NCBI GenBank assembly: GCA_016219645.1
Contig: JACRLR010000018.1
Coordinates: forward strand, 124,001 to 188,000
Direction of reading: 5' to 3'
DNA length: 64,000 bases
DNA from: Nitrospirota bacterium
GTDB taxonomy: Bacteria > Nitrospirota > Nitrospiria > Nitrospirales > Nitrospiraceae
This document shows, in pieces, positions 1 to 7,441 of the stretch. The position numbers and the translations under genes are program-made. The notes below the pieces were generated by a model. It worked only from the letters and a program-made list of their open reading frames with translations. It did no database searches and had not been told where the DNA came from. Every line of letters begins with the position of its first letter. Within the stretch, counting starts at the first letter, position 1.

Positions 1-2
1 GG

Positions 3-383
3 GGCAACAAGATTGAAGCCTGTATCTTTGTCGGGGTGCATTGCCACTACGCCAATTTGACCTTGAAGATGATTCGTGCAGGGACCAACTGCCTGACGAT
101 GGCGATCTGTGCGGAGCAGGGGCATGAAGATGCGATGCTGACGATCAGAGATTCGGACGTGGTCAAGTTGAAAAAGACCGCGCAGGTCTTCAAGCGGGTG
201 CGTGAAGAAATGGGCATCAAATTGCCCGATAACGGGGAGAACGTGCGATTTACCGGCACGCAATCACGAGTTCACGGCGGGAAAACTCACACGAGTCCCC
301 TCACCTTTGCGCCGGTGACAGTCGGCGCCGGCAGCGCGGGAGCCTTTGGCCATTCCGCTGAACAGATGAAGCGCGAAGGTTAA
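3..383 (+). CDS. 3' part of a small gene upstream of the oxidoreductase alpha subunit (partial)
   Basis: The reading frame is open from the window edge (first full codon at 3), so the start is missing; a GTG at 36 is internal and should not be taken as the start. At least 126 residues are seen, with no obvious cofactor motif. The C-terminal ~45 residues are Gly/Ala/Thr rich. The stop lies 45 bp before the 2-oxoacid:ferredoxin oxidoreductase alpha gene on the same strand, so it is probably in that operon. Five-subunit enzymes of this class in other reductive-TCA bacteria carry extra small subunits, and this could be one; that is inference from position. I do not recognise a domain. Confidence 0.55.
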   Translation, partial: GNKIEACIFVGVHCHYANLTLKMIRAGTNCLTMAICAEQGHEDAMLTIRDSDVVKLKKTAQVFKRVREEMGIKLPDNGENVRFTGTQSRVHGGKTHTSPLTFAPVTVGAGSAGAFGHSAEQMKREG

Positions 384-428
384 GACTACGGTTGAACAGC
401 CCGGGCCATATAGCCAAGAGGTGTCATC

Positions 429-1781
429 ATGAGTGAAGCGCTCGAAGCAGAACAAAAGACAAATCCCCAGGGCGATCCCATCACGAGTGTCGCCGCGCCA
501 AAAGTGGAGGTGGGCACAGCAAGGAAGGACCCCCATGCCGAAGCGAAACGGCAGAAGGTGGTCACGCCGGAATACATGTTTCTCGAAGCCCCGCGCACGA
601 AGGAGTTCATCACTGGGAGCGAAGCGGCCAAAGAGGCGGTTCGGCGCTCCAGCGTGGATCTGGCTATCGCCTATCCGATCACCCCGCAGAGCGAAACGAT
701 GCAGCTGATCGGCGTGCTCTACGGCGAAGGATACGTAAAGGAATACTACCGTGGTGAAGAAGAAGTCGGTGTGATGGCGGCGATTGCCGGTGGGTCACGG
801 GCGGGTGTGAGGTGTTTTACGGCAACGGCCGGCCCGGGAACCTTGCGTGGCATGGAAGGGATCGCATCATGGCCGGGCCATCGTTTACCGGCCGTGGCAA
901 TGTTTACCTGCCGAGTGGTGAATGCTCCCTTGGCGATTCAGCCGGACAATATCGAAGTTGCTTATTTGTTGAACTGCGGCATGCTTGTCTTTCACGCCGA
1001 AAACCAGCAGGACATGTTCGATTTCATCATGGCCGGGTTTACGATCAGCGAGAAAAATGATGTGACGCTGCCGGTCGGTGTCTGCTGCGACGGGTTTTTT
1101 GTGACCCATGCCCGTGGGTATGTCCGGATGCAGGATCGCGGCATCAGGCTTCCTCCGCGTGAAGCCTGGCGCGGAGCGGTTCCGGTGCTTGACGCGGAGA
1201 ATCCTCCCGCCCGCCTGTCACGCGACGCTCCGGTGCAGAAGTCGAATTTCATGGCCTACAATATCCACGCAGTCTGGCAGCAGGAAGTCTGGGCTGCCGT
1301 GGAGCGGTCGCGCAAGTACATCAATAAGTATATGGGTGGCTTGCTGACAGCTGAGAACGTAGACGATGCCGAGGCAGTCATTATCGCCTCGGGCAGTGCT
1401 GCGGCCCAGTCACGGGAGGCCGTTCGCATCTGTGCAGAAAAAGGTATCAAGATCGGCTTGATCAAGGTCCGATCGCTGCGTCCGTTTCCAACACAGGAGT
1501 TACGGCAACTTCTTGCCAAGACGAAGCTCATCGTCGTTCCAGAATTCAATTATGTCGGTTGGCTGGCAAAAGAAGTGGCGACAGCGATCTACGGGTACTC
1601 TCATGCCAAGATTATCGGTGGGCCGAGGGTATACGGTGGTCAGTCGATGCCGGTTGAATTGATTGTGGACGAAGTCGAGTCCGGTCTAACCGGGAAGAAG
1701 TCGACCAATGTGGCAATGTCCTCAATCATGGGTGGAGCCGTCAGTCAGGATGACGTGGCGCACTTCATGCGCAGCATCTAA
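429..1781 (+). CDS. 2-oxoacid:ferredoxin oxidoreductase, alpha subunit (pyruvate or 2-oxoglutarate type)
   Basis: A 450-residue protein with the N-terminal PFOR/KOR domain from about residue 58 (YPITPQ at 82-87, then the EEEVGVMAA segment and the TATAGPG loop) and the C-terminal domain II at about 320-420. This subunit builds the thiamine-diphosphate site together with a beta subunit. The complex either makes acetyl-CoA from pyruvate or carboxylates succinyl-CoA to 2-oxoglutarate; substrate choice cannot be read from this subunit. The first ~57 residues are a Lys/Glu-rich extension not typical of the core fold. The start is ATG at 429 with GAGGTG 7 nt upstream. It is the last gene of its operon, followed by a strong terminator. 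It fits the reductive TCA genes that follow. Confidence 0.9.
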   Translation: MSEALEAEQKTNPQGDPITSVAAPKVEVGTARKDPHAEAKRQKVVTPEYMFLEAPRTKEFITGSEAAKEAVRRSSVDLAIAYPITPQSETMQLIGVLYGEGYVKEYYRGEEEVGVMAAIAGGSRAGVRCFTATAGPGTLRGMEGIASWPGHRLPAVAMFTCRVVNAPLAIQPDNIEVAYLLNCGMLVFHAENQQDMFDFIMAGFTISEKNDVTLPVGVCCDGFFVTHARGYVRMQDRGIRLPPREAWRGAVPVLDAENPPARLSRDAPVQKSNFMAYNIHAVWQQEVWAAVERSRKYINKYMGGLLTAENVDDAEAVIIASGSAAAQSREAVRICAEKGIKIGLIKVRSLRPFPTQELRQLLAKTKLIVVPEFNYVGWLAKEVATAIYGYSHAKIIGGPRVYGGQSMPVELIVDEVESGLTGKKSTNVAMSSIMGGAVSQDDVAHFMRSI

Positions 1782-1805
1782 ACGGTAGGTTTGGGAAAAA
1801 CACAA

Positions 1806-1843
1806 GGGCCCGATCCCTTCTGGGATCGGGCTCTTTGTTTTTT
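1806..1843 (+). terminator. Rho-independent terminator after the oxidoreductase alpha gene
   Basis: A 10-bp perfect stem (GCCCGATCCC 1808-1817 with GGGATCGGGC 1822-1831), a 4-nt loop, then TCTTTGTTTTTT. It lies 25 bp after the stop codon of the alpha-subunit gene. Confidence 0.9.
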
Positions 1844-1845
1844 GG

Positions 1846-1915
1846 TTTATTTCGTTTGTTTGGTCTATTTGGTTGAACAAAACAAACTAAATGAACCAAA
1901 CAAACCAATCGACCG
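1846..1915. repeat. Word-repeat hairpin D1 (GTTTGGTT words)
   Basis: The left arm consists of repeated GTTTGTTTGG/TATTTGGTT words. The right arm is AACAAACTAAATGAACC-like and matches the left arm's complement at about 18 of 21 positions. It lies between the terminator at 1843 and the convergent gene ending at 1921. A similar-word hairpin is at 57886-57972. Confidence 0.7.
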
Positions 1916-1920
1916 TTTCT

Positions 1921-2169
1921 CTACCCCTGCAGCTCGTCCTGCACCATCTCTTCACTCTCCGGCATGCCATAGGCTACGTACTTGGCGTAGGAGAGATAGA
2001 TCATCGCACTGTCCCTCATCGCCTTGGAACCTTGAGACAAACGGAACACTTTATCCGCGTCTGGGGATGGGGCCGCCCCCATCGTTTCTACATGGCTTTG
2101 AAGCAGTTGGGTGAATCGTTCCATTGAGCGTTCCACATCTTTGTAGGCCAAGAGAATTGCATCTGTCAT
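1921..2169 (-). CDS. Conserved small hypothetical protein, 82 aa
   Basis: A soluble, probably all-helical protein with no Cys clusters or membrane segment. I do not recognise its family. The ATG at 2169 is preferred because AGGAGG sits 6 nt upstream; a longer frame to 2190 lacks this. It is divergent from the Rsm22-like gene, with only 32 bp between the two starts, so their promoters must overlap. Function unknown. Confidence 0.75.
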   Translation of the reverse strand: MTDAILLAYKDVERSMERFTQLLQSHVETMGAAPSPDADKVFRLSQGSKAMRDSAMIYLSYAKYVAYGMPESEEMVQDELQG

Positions 2170-2201
2170 GGTTGTCCTCCTAATCGACATCAGCTTACAC
2201 T

Positions 2202-3425
2202 ATGCCCATGCAACCCTTCAACGAGAAGAAACCTGCCGGTCTGTCGTCAGAGGTCCTCAAGGTTCTGGAAAAGACCTCGCCAGAGCGGGGCCTTCATGGT
2301 AGCCATTTGGCACGAGCGGTCATGAGCCTTTCACGTCTGTTTACGACAGCACGAGCCACGTTGCCTCCCCATTACCTGGATGATCCAGCCCACGCTTCTG
2401 CCTATCTCTCGTACTTTCTCCCTGTGAACCTTTCCAAAGCCCAAGTCCTATTGGACGAGCTACCCTGGGATAGAGACGTGGGGGCGTCGGATCGCCCAAT
2501 GGCTGTCCTTGATCTTGGCAGTGGACCAGGGACCGGGGCCTTAGCCCTGCTGGATTGGCTGTGGCATCGTAGCCCGGATCAGGCAAAGTCTTTATCAGTC
2601 TTGGCTGCTGATGCTTCTTCCGCACCATTGCAGGATGCGAAGAAACTATGGGAGGCCTATTGCCGGGAGGTGGGAATCGCAACATCAAGACTTCGCTGTG
2701 TCGAAGGCAATCTGGAGCATCCGCTCAAAGGCGATCTTGGCAAGCAGATTGTACGGGGAGGGCCGTACGATCTGATTATCATGGCGAACTGTCTGAATGA
2801 ATTGTTCCATACAGCGTCCGATCCTCCCGCAGAGCGGGCCGGGGTTGTCGGCCAACTCCTGCCGTTCCTCGCACCGCATGGCACCATCATGATCCTCGAG
2901 CCTGCTTTGCGGCAGACGGCGAGAGCGCTGCATCAGATGCGTAATCATCTGCTCAAGCAGGGCATTTGCACCGTCTATAGTCCTTGCCTGCATGAAGGAA
3001 CCTGTCCCGCCTTAGACCACCCGGACGACTGGTGTCATGAGGAGCGACCCTGGCAGACGCCTCCTGCGATTGCCGCTCTTGACCGAGAGGTGGGGTTCAT
3101 CAAGGATGCGTTGAAATTTTCTTATCTGCTGTTGCGTACAGACGGTCGCACTATTGTGCCGCGCAGCCCCCAGACCTTCCGGGTTGTAAGCGAGCTACGA
3201 GAATTGAAGGGAGAGAAGCGAGCCTGGCTGTGCAATGAAACAGGACGGCCTGAAGTCGGGCGGCTGGATCGGAAGGCCTCCCCTCAAAATGCGGCTGTCG
3301 ATAGCTGGCACAGAGGCGCCATCGTGCAGATCGAGAAGATTGTGCGCAAGGAACGAGTGGGGAAGGTCTCGCCGGTTGGACGGATTGAGAGTGATGTGGC
3401 GGTGCAGATCGTCCGTTCCGTCTGA
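2202..3425 (+). CDS. Rsm22-family SAM-dependent methyltransferase-like protein
   Basis: A 407-residue protein with a class I SAM-binding fold: motif I DLGSGPGTG at 104-112, then an acidic strand-2 region, an N-E-L-like motif after MANCLN, and an ILEP strand. After residue ~255 a Cys-rich segment (PCLHEGTCP ... DWCHEERPW) matches the metal-binding signature of the mitochondrial/bacterial Rsm22 family, whose members act in small ribosomal subunit biogenesis. Whether this one methylates rRNA is not known from sequence. No clear Shine-Dalgarno is seen before ATG 2202; ATG 2208 is an in-frame alternative. The GC-rich codon use matches core genes. Confidence 0.8.
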   Translation: MPMQPFNEKKPAGLSSEVLKVLEKTSPERGLHGSHLARAVMSLSRLFTTARATLPPHYLDDPAHASAYLSYFLPVNLSKAQVLLDELPWDRDVGASDRPMAVLDLGSGPGTGALALLDWLWHRSPDQAKSLSVLAADASSAPLQDAKKLWEAYCREVGIATSRLRCVEGNLEHPLKGDLGKQIVRGGPYDLIIMANCLNELFHTASDPPAERAGVVGQLLPFLAPHGTIMILEPALRQTARALHQMRNHLLKQGICTVYSPCLHEGTCPALDHPDDWCHEERPWQTPPAIAALDREVGFIKDALKFSYLLLRTDGRTIVPRSPQTFRVVSELRELKGEKRAWLCNETGRPEVGRLDRKASPQNAAVDSWHRGAIVQIEKIVRKERVGKVSPVGRIESDVAVQIVRSV

Positions 3426-3445
3426 AATTTACCAATCAGGGCAGA

Positions 3446-3718
3446 GGCAGCGTGCGCCCTCTCGCTTCCGCGCCTCCCGCGGTACCCCATCCACGGCGCT
3501 CTGAAGCAGAAGGATGGGGAAGGAGCGGCCAGGTGCCCTTCTTGCTCGCAGAACGCGCGCCCTCGGAAGGGCCTCGTTCGACGCGCGCAATAAAGGGCAG
3601 CCTCGGCCACTCCCTCTAAGAACAAGTAAAAAGGGTCGGAAGCCCCCTCGTTGGACGTGCCCACATACGAGATAAGCCCCGCCGCTCCGGCGCAAGTCGC
3701 TCGATGCCGCACGCTTCC
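3446..3718. repeat. Palindromic element B1, left of brnTA
   Basis: The outer arms are GGCAGCGTGCG (3446-3456) and CGCACGCTTCC (3708-3718), pairing at 10 of 11 positions. A nested arm pair is present (GGAGCGGCC..TGCCCTT against AAAGGGCA..GGCCACTCC). The core, around 3545-3590, contains GCTCGC.GAACGCGCGCCCTC and CCTCGTT.GACGCGCGC and is shared with B2 and B3. Just outside, 3731-3767 is a further hairpin (GAAACGAGACCGG/CCGGTCCCGTTTC) that is also next to B2. No coding frame here is credible. Confidence 0.8.
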
Positions 3719-3839
3719 TTATAGAGTGTGGAAACGAGACCGGTCGCTCATAGTCCGGTCCCGTTTCTCGGATAAGATTGCGCACTGAGAACAGACTGCT
3801 AGCGACCTGTCACCGTTCGGAGGAAAGCCGATGGTAGAA

Positions 3840-3870
3840 TTGGCAGATGTCTGATTTACGCCCATATAAT
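3840..3870 (+). promoter_or_regulatory. Candidate sigma-70 promoter for brnTA
   Basis: TTGGCA (3840-3845), a 19-bp spacer and a perfect TATAAT (3865-3870), about 38 bp before the brnT ATG. The long spacer lowers confidence. Confidence 0.45.
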
Positions 3871-3908
3871 CATATGGCCATTCTGCTGGCTTCGTGGTAG
3901 CCTGTGCG

Positions 3909-4229
3909 ATGGCAGAGGTCAGGTTCGAGTGGGATCCCAAAAAGGATGAGGAAAATCAGGAGAAGCACGGCGTCTCTTTCGCAATGGCCCAATTCGCCTT
4001 TGCTGACTCGCGCCGCGTCATCGCGGAAGATCTCTCCCATAGCTCGAGCGAAAAGCGGCATTACTGTTTCGGTTGGATCAACGGCGGAATCCTGACCGTA
4101 CGGTTCACGTTTCGCGACAACGCGATTCGGATTTTCGGAGCCGGTTACTGGCGGAAAGGCAGGCGAATCTATGAGCGGGAAAATAAGATACACCGACGAA
4201 CCTCTCGGAGACCTAAGAGTCGTTCCTGA
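3909..4229 (+). CDS. brnT: BrnT-family toxin
   Basis: About 106 residues. It begins with the BrnT hallmark FEWDPKKDEENQEKHGVSF and continues with a FADSRR segment, an E-K-R-H strand and the RFTFRDNAIRIFGA core. BrnT is a RelE-fold ribonuclease that inhibits translation and is neutralised by BrnA. ATG 3909 is chosen over GTG 3894, because the family begins just before the FEWDP motif. Its end overlaps brnA by 59 bp, typical for this pair. The C-terminus after the core is an unusually basic tail (KIHRRTSRRPKSRS) read from the overlap. The pair lies between two repeats of family B. Confidence 0.88.
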   Translation: MAEVRFEWDPKKDEENQEKHGVSFAMAQFAFADSRRVIAEDLSHSSSEKRHYCFGWINGGILTVRFTFRDNAIRIFGAGYWRKGRRIYERENKIHRRTSRRPKSRS

Positions 4230-4455
4230 TTTCTTGCCTCGCCCCGAGGAACTCATCTTTCGGGAGGAAGGAATCAAAGTGACCATCGCGCTGAGCAAGA
4301 GAAGCGTCGATTTTTTCAAGGGGGAAGCCCGCAAGCATCATACGCAGTACCAGCGCATGATCCGGCGACTACTCGACGCCTATGCCCAGCATCATTCACG
4401 ACCGTCGAGTGCGCGGTCAACTCGGACACGCGCAAAGTTAGCGCGTGCCGGTTAG
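4171..4455 (+). CDS. brnA: BrnA-family antitoxin
   Basis: A 94-residue protein with the BrnA signature: YTDEPLGDLRVVPDFLP, then VTIALSKRSVDFFK and HHTQYQRMIRRLLDAYA, a ribbon-helix-helix DNA-binding part. It should bind and neutralise BrnT and repress the operon. The start overlaps brnT, so translational coupling is likely. The last ~20 residues (Ser/Arg/Ala rich) run toward the B2 repeat, which begins at 4471, and may be recent additions. Confidence 0.88.
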   Translation: MSGKIRYTDEPLGDLRVVPDFLPRPEELIFREEGIKVTIALSKRSVDFFKGEARKHHTQYQRMIRRLLDAYAQHHSRPSSARSTRTRAKLARAG

Positions 4456-4470
4456 CCCGGCAATGCGGAC

Positions 4471-4788
4471 GGAAGCATGCGCCTTCTCGCTTCAGCGCCT
4501 CCCGAGGCACCCCTTCCACGGCGCTCTGAAGGGGAAAGTGGAGGCGGCCTGGTCGTCCTCCTGCTCGCGGAACGCGCGCCCTCGGAAGGATGCGAAGGAG
4601 CAGGCAGACCGTTCTTCTTGCTCGCAGAGCCCCCACGATAATGCGGTGGTCGCTCGATGCGCGCAGTGAAGAACAATCTGCCTACTCCTTCTGGAGAAGT
4701 CGAGGAATCAGAAAGCCCTCGTTGGACGCGCGCGCGTAGATATAAGCACCGCCGCTCCGGCGCAAGTTGCTCGATGCCGCATGCTTCC
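4471..4788. repeat. Palindromic element B2, right of brnTA, with a nested copy
   Basis: Perfect 11-bp outer arms (GGAAGCATGCG 4471-4481, CGCATGCTTCC 4778-4788). The B core is split by an inner unit with its own arms (AAGGAGCAGGCAGA.. at ~4597 pairing with ..TCTGCCTACTCCTT at ~4678), which looks like a B element inside a B element. It is followed by the perfect 14-bp hairpin GAAACGGGACCGGT/ACCGGTCCCGTTTC at 4799-4835. No credible gene lies between 4456 and 4954. Confidence 0.8.
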
Positions 4789-4954
4789 TGAGAGTGTGGA
4801 AACGGGACCGGTCGCTCCCAAACCGGTCCCGTTTCTCGGATGGGAGCGCTACAACATTCTTGCTCTGTGTGGAGAAAGCGCCTAGGATTTGTCTCAGGCA
4901 ATCAAAGGGGTTTGACCTCTAGAATTGACCCATCGTTGTCATGTTCACTAATCC

Positions 4955-5776
4955 ATGAACATCAAGCTAAGCGCCGTTATCCCAATTAGCAACTTGACCG
5001 AATACAAGATGCATCTGGCATGCTGGAATAGTAGGAATCAACCGCTAGACGTCTTCGTTAGAAGTCGAGAGGAATGGGAACAATGGAATACGTGGAAAGG
5101 CCAGAAAGACGAATTTAACCGCGAGCACATTCTTGCACTAATTGATTTCTACCCGGAGCAGGATACCTGGCTTTTTGGTGGAATCTACAAAGTCATTTCG
5201 CGTGGGTCACAGAACTATGCCCACAGCTATATAGTAAAACTCGTCGAGAGTTCGCAGGGTTTCGTTGGCCGACTAAAGATTCGATTTAAGAGACCGGCTC
5301 GGGCAAAAGCGGTACGGCTCGAAAATTATTACGACCATCTGGTCGTTTCTGAAATTCTGAAAGAATGCTACACCGGTGAGACTTTTAGTGGATACGAAAA
5401 TATCAATATCGATTTCCGTAGGCTTGAGGCGATCGTAAGGAACGGGAAGCAGGATTGGAAGGCAGCGTTGGAGAGCGTCAAGGGCGTCTACCTCATTACG
5501 GACAAGAGCAACGGAAAGAGGTATGTCGGCTCTGCTTATGGAGAATCAGGCATTTGGTCTCGATGGGCATGCTACGTGGGCACAGGTCACGGCTGGAATG
5601 ATGAGCTAACAAAACTCATCAAAGAAGAAGGCATCGACTACGCCCGAAAGAACTTCCTAATATCCCTCCTCGAGTACCGCTCAATGAAAACCGATGACGA
5701 TACAATTATCGAGCGAGAGGGCTATTGGAAAGGCGTGCTTTTGTCGCGAGGCCAGTTTGGATACAACAAGAACTAA
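4955..5776 (+). CDS. GIY-YIG nuclease domain protein
   Basis: A 273-residue protein. The N-terminal ~165 residues form a domain I do not recognise. The C-terminal part has a GIY-YIG-like core: GVYLITD, then RYVGSA, a G-SRW helix, and a late Glu in IIEREGYWKGVLLSR followed by GYN. Such domains cut DNA, but in stand-alone proteins the role is often unknown. The lower GC and freer codon use than neighbours suggest acquired DNA. It starts about 120 bp after the hairpin that follows B2, so it belongs to the same accessory patch as brnTA. No strong Shine-Dalgarno is seen. Confidence 0.8.
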   Translation: MNIKLSAVIPISNLTEYKMHLACWNSRNQPLDVFVRSREEWEQWNTWKGQKDEFNREHILALIDFYPEQDTWLFGGIYKVISRGSQNYAHSYIVKLVESSQGFVGRLKIRFKRPARAKAVRLENYYDHLVVSEILKECYTGETFSGYENINIDFRRLEAIVRNGKQDWKAALESVKGVYLITDKSNGKRYVGSAYGESGIWSRWACYVGTGHGWNDELTKLIKEEGIDYARKNFLISLLEYRSMKTDDDTIIEREGYWKGVLLSRGQFGYNKN

Positions 5777-5935
5777 TAGAAGATTCATGAACATAACACG
5801 TCGTTCCACCGGACGCGCAGATGTGGCGTGCCGAGCATTTTTCATTCCCCGACAAGGCCGCATTCTTTAGTAAGGAGACGGGTCAGTGAGCGACTCGTCG
5901 CCTTTCTGTTTTTTAGGACCTACAGCGCGGGGGCA

Positions 5936-6127
5936 GCAAGTGGGTTGCCTCCTGCCGACCTCACCGGAGGCGCGGGGACCCACTGAGGTTCCGGCGAGAA
6001 GGAAAGCTGGAACTGACCACGTGCCACGGTCGCAGACCGTGGCCGCGGGAATTCCAGAAGGCTTCCACTCGCTGGAACCCAGAAGGGTCGCGCCGGGAGG
6101 TGCGGAGGCGGGAGGCTCCCCACTTGC
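5936..6127 (+). repeat. Palindromic element A1
   Basis: 21-nt arms at 5936-5956 and 6107-6127 pair at 18 positions (GCAAGTGGG.. with ..CCCACTTGC). Core words shared with A2-A4 are GGAGGCGCGGGGACCCAC, GAAAGCTGGAACTGAC and GGAATTCCAGAAGG. An internal hairpin CCACGGTC-gca-GACCGTGG lies at 6024-6042. The frame open at 5886-6200 across it is not regarded as a gene. The region 5777-5935 shows nothing I can identify. Confidence 0.85.
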
Positions 6128-6159
6128 TGATGTCTGTGTTGAATCTAGGGAATGCTGGA

Positions 6160-6348
6160 CTAGTCGGCTTCGGGTTCAGATGACCCGTGCTGGTGGCTGA
6201 CCCGGTCTTCGTCGAACAGTTCGGCCATTTCTTCGGCGATCATGTCGCGGTCGTTCGGGACGGAAATCAGCGGGATTTCTTTCCGGACTCTGGGGGGCTC
6301 CTCGGGCGAGGGAGTTACAGACTCAGGTTGTTTCGGCTTGTCAGTCAT
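6160..6348 (-). CDS. Small hypothetical acidic protein, 62 aa
   Basis: A hydrophilic protein with a Pro/Glu-rich first half and an acidic C-terminus (EEMAELFDEDR). I do not recognise a family. ATG 6348 is preferred. TATACT lies only 6 nt upstream, so a leaderless mRNA is possible; there is no good Shine-Dalgarno. A TTG start 30 nt earlier is the alternative. It lies 39 bp downstream of the zinc-ribbon gene on the same strand. Confidence 0.5.
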   Translation of the reverse strand: MTDKPKQPESVTPSPEEPPRVRKEIPLISVPNDRDMIAEEMAELFDEDRVSHQHGSSEPEAD

Positions 6349-6387
6349 GCCAGCAGTATACACCACAGCAACCGTCAAAAGGGGGAA

Positions 6388-6747
6388 CTATTCAAACGCT
6401 TCCAGTGAGGATTGTTGAGGGAAGGTTTTCTTGCAGCTGTTGCAGGTCAGGAAATAAATGGCTTCGCGGACTGACATGGTGGCGCGAAAATCTAGGCTCA
6501 GGCCCTGGTGATTACAGGTCGGGCAGGACATCTCTTTGAGGCGGTAGGGGACATCCGGCTGTGTGCGCAGGTAGAACTCCATATCTGTGTAGATTGGGAA
6601 GGTGTAGTAGCATTTCCTACAGATCCCGCGCCATTCACCATCTGCCTGCATAGAACGTTCATCGATTCCAAAGCTTGAGCCCTTACAAATGGCACAGTGA
6701 ACAGTTCCAAGCCTGGTTTCCACTTCTTTTACGGTCGGGTTCGGCAC
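6388..6747 (-). CDS. Zinc-ribbon protein, 119 aa
   Basis: Four CxxC pairs (CAIC, CRKC, CPTC, CNSC) can form two zinc ribbons, one in each half. No catalytic domain is visible. Such proteins often bind nucleic acid or act as accessory factors; function is unknown here. The start is GTG 6747 with AGGAG 8 nt upstream. It is divergent from the phosphatase gene. Confidence 0.75.
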   Translation of the reverse strand: MPNPTVKEVETRLGTVHCAICKGSSFGIDERSMQADGEWRGICRKCYYTFPIYTDMEFYLRTQPDVPYRLKEMSCPTCNHQGLSLDFRATMSVREAIYFLTCNSCKKTFPQQSSLEAFE

Positions 6748-6829
6748 TTGGGAGGCTCCTTATGTGAAGTCTGCCTAGTATAGCGGTCACATGGAAGCGA
6801 CTGCAACGGGCTGGGATCGAGATTTCTCC

Positions 6830-6857
6830 TTGACCTAACAAGCGCGCTGCCTATACT
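6830..6857 (+). promoter_or_regulatory. Sigma-70 promoter for the phosphatase gene, near-leaderless
   Basis: TTGACC (6830-6835), a 16-bp spacer and TATACT (6852-6857). The expected transcript start is about 6864, only ~3 nt before ATG 6867. Confidence 0.6.
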
Positions 6858-6866
6858 GAGGGCACG

Positions 6867-7322
6867 ATGCATTTTATTACCGATAACCTGTTGGTCGGAA
6901 ATATCAGTGATGCGACCGAACCGCCCCCGCAGATTAGTGCGGTGCTACTAGTTGCGGCGGAATTTGCCGTACAGCCGCCCAGTTGGTTCCTGTTCGGAAG
7001 GATACCATTTTCTGAGTATGCGGAAGCCGAACCGGCTTTGTTAGATCGGGCCGTGAGCTGGATTGAACAGCATCTTTCGGGCAATCGGGTGATGATCTGT
7101 TGCCGCGCCGGTATGGGTCGCTCCGTGTCGGTCGCGATGGCCTATCTCTGTTGTGTTCAAGGGATGACATATACCGAGGTTCTGAAGTTGGTTATGAGGC
7201 GCCGTCCCGGTGCCATGCCCCTTCCAAAGCTCGAGGAAGCCATTGCCCAGGTTCGCCTTCTTCGCGAGGCTCGCGTGGCGAAAAATGACAGCCCCGCGTC
7301 ACGCCCAGTGCCTGGTATCTGA
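6867..7322 (+). CDS. Dual-specificity phosphatase-like protein
   Basis: A 151-residue protein with the CX5R cysteine-phosphatase loop, C79-RAGMG-R85-S, followed by the helix SVAMAYL and the AGMG-type phosphate loop of the DSP/atypical PTP family. Most family members have His before the nucleophile; here it is Cys (C78), which may alter thiol pKa or redox behaviour. An N-terminal ITDNLLVGNISDA strand-turn is typical of DSPs. The substrate is unknown. The promoter at 6830-6857 would give a nearly leaderless transcript. Confidence 0.8.
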   Translation: MHFITDNLLVGNISDATEPPPQISAVLLVAAEFAVQPPSWFLFGRIPFSEYAEAEPALLDRAVSWIEQHLSGNRVMICCRAGMGRSVSVAMAYLCCVQGMTYTEVLKLVMRRRPGAMPLPKLEEAIAQVRLLREARVAKNDSPASRPVPGI

Positions 7323-7441
7323 TTACGGCATCGCACCCGAGCCCTTGCACAGACCTTTACACAGGTTGCCTTTCCTATTCTGTCCATGGCCTAATCCACC
7401 GGATTGGGGATAGGGGTGACAGGCTACAGAGGGCTTTCTCA

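Noticed and set aside
5886-6200. 104-codon frame
   Set aside because: It runs through palindromic element A1; composition follows the repeat, not codon use.
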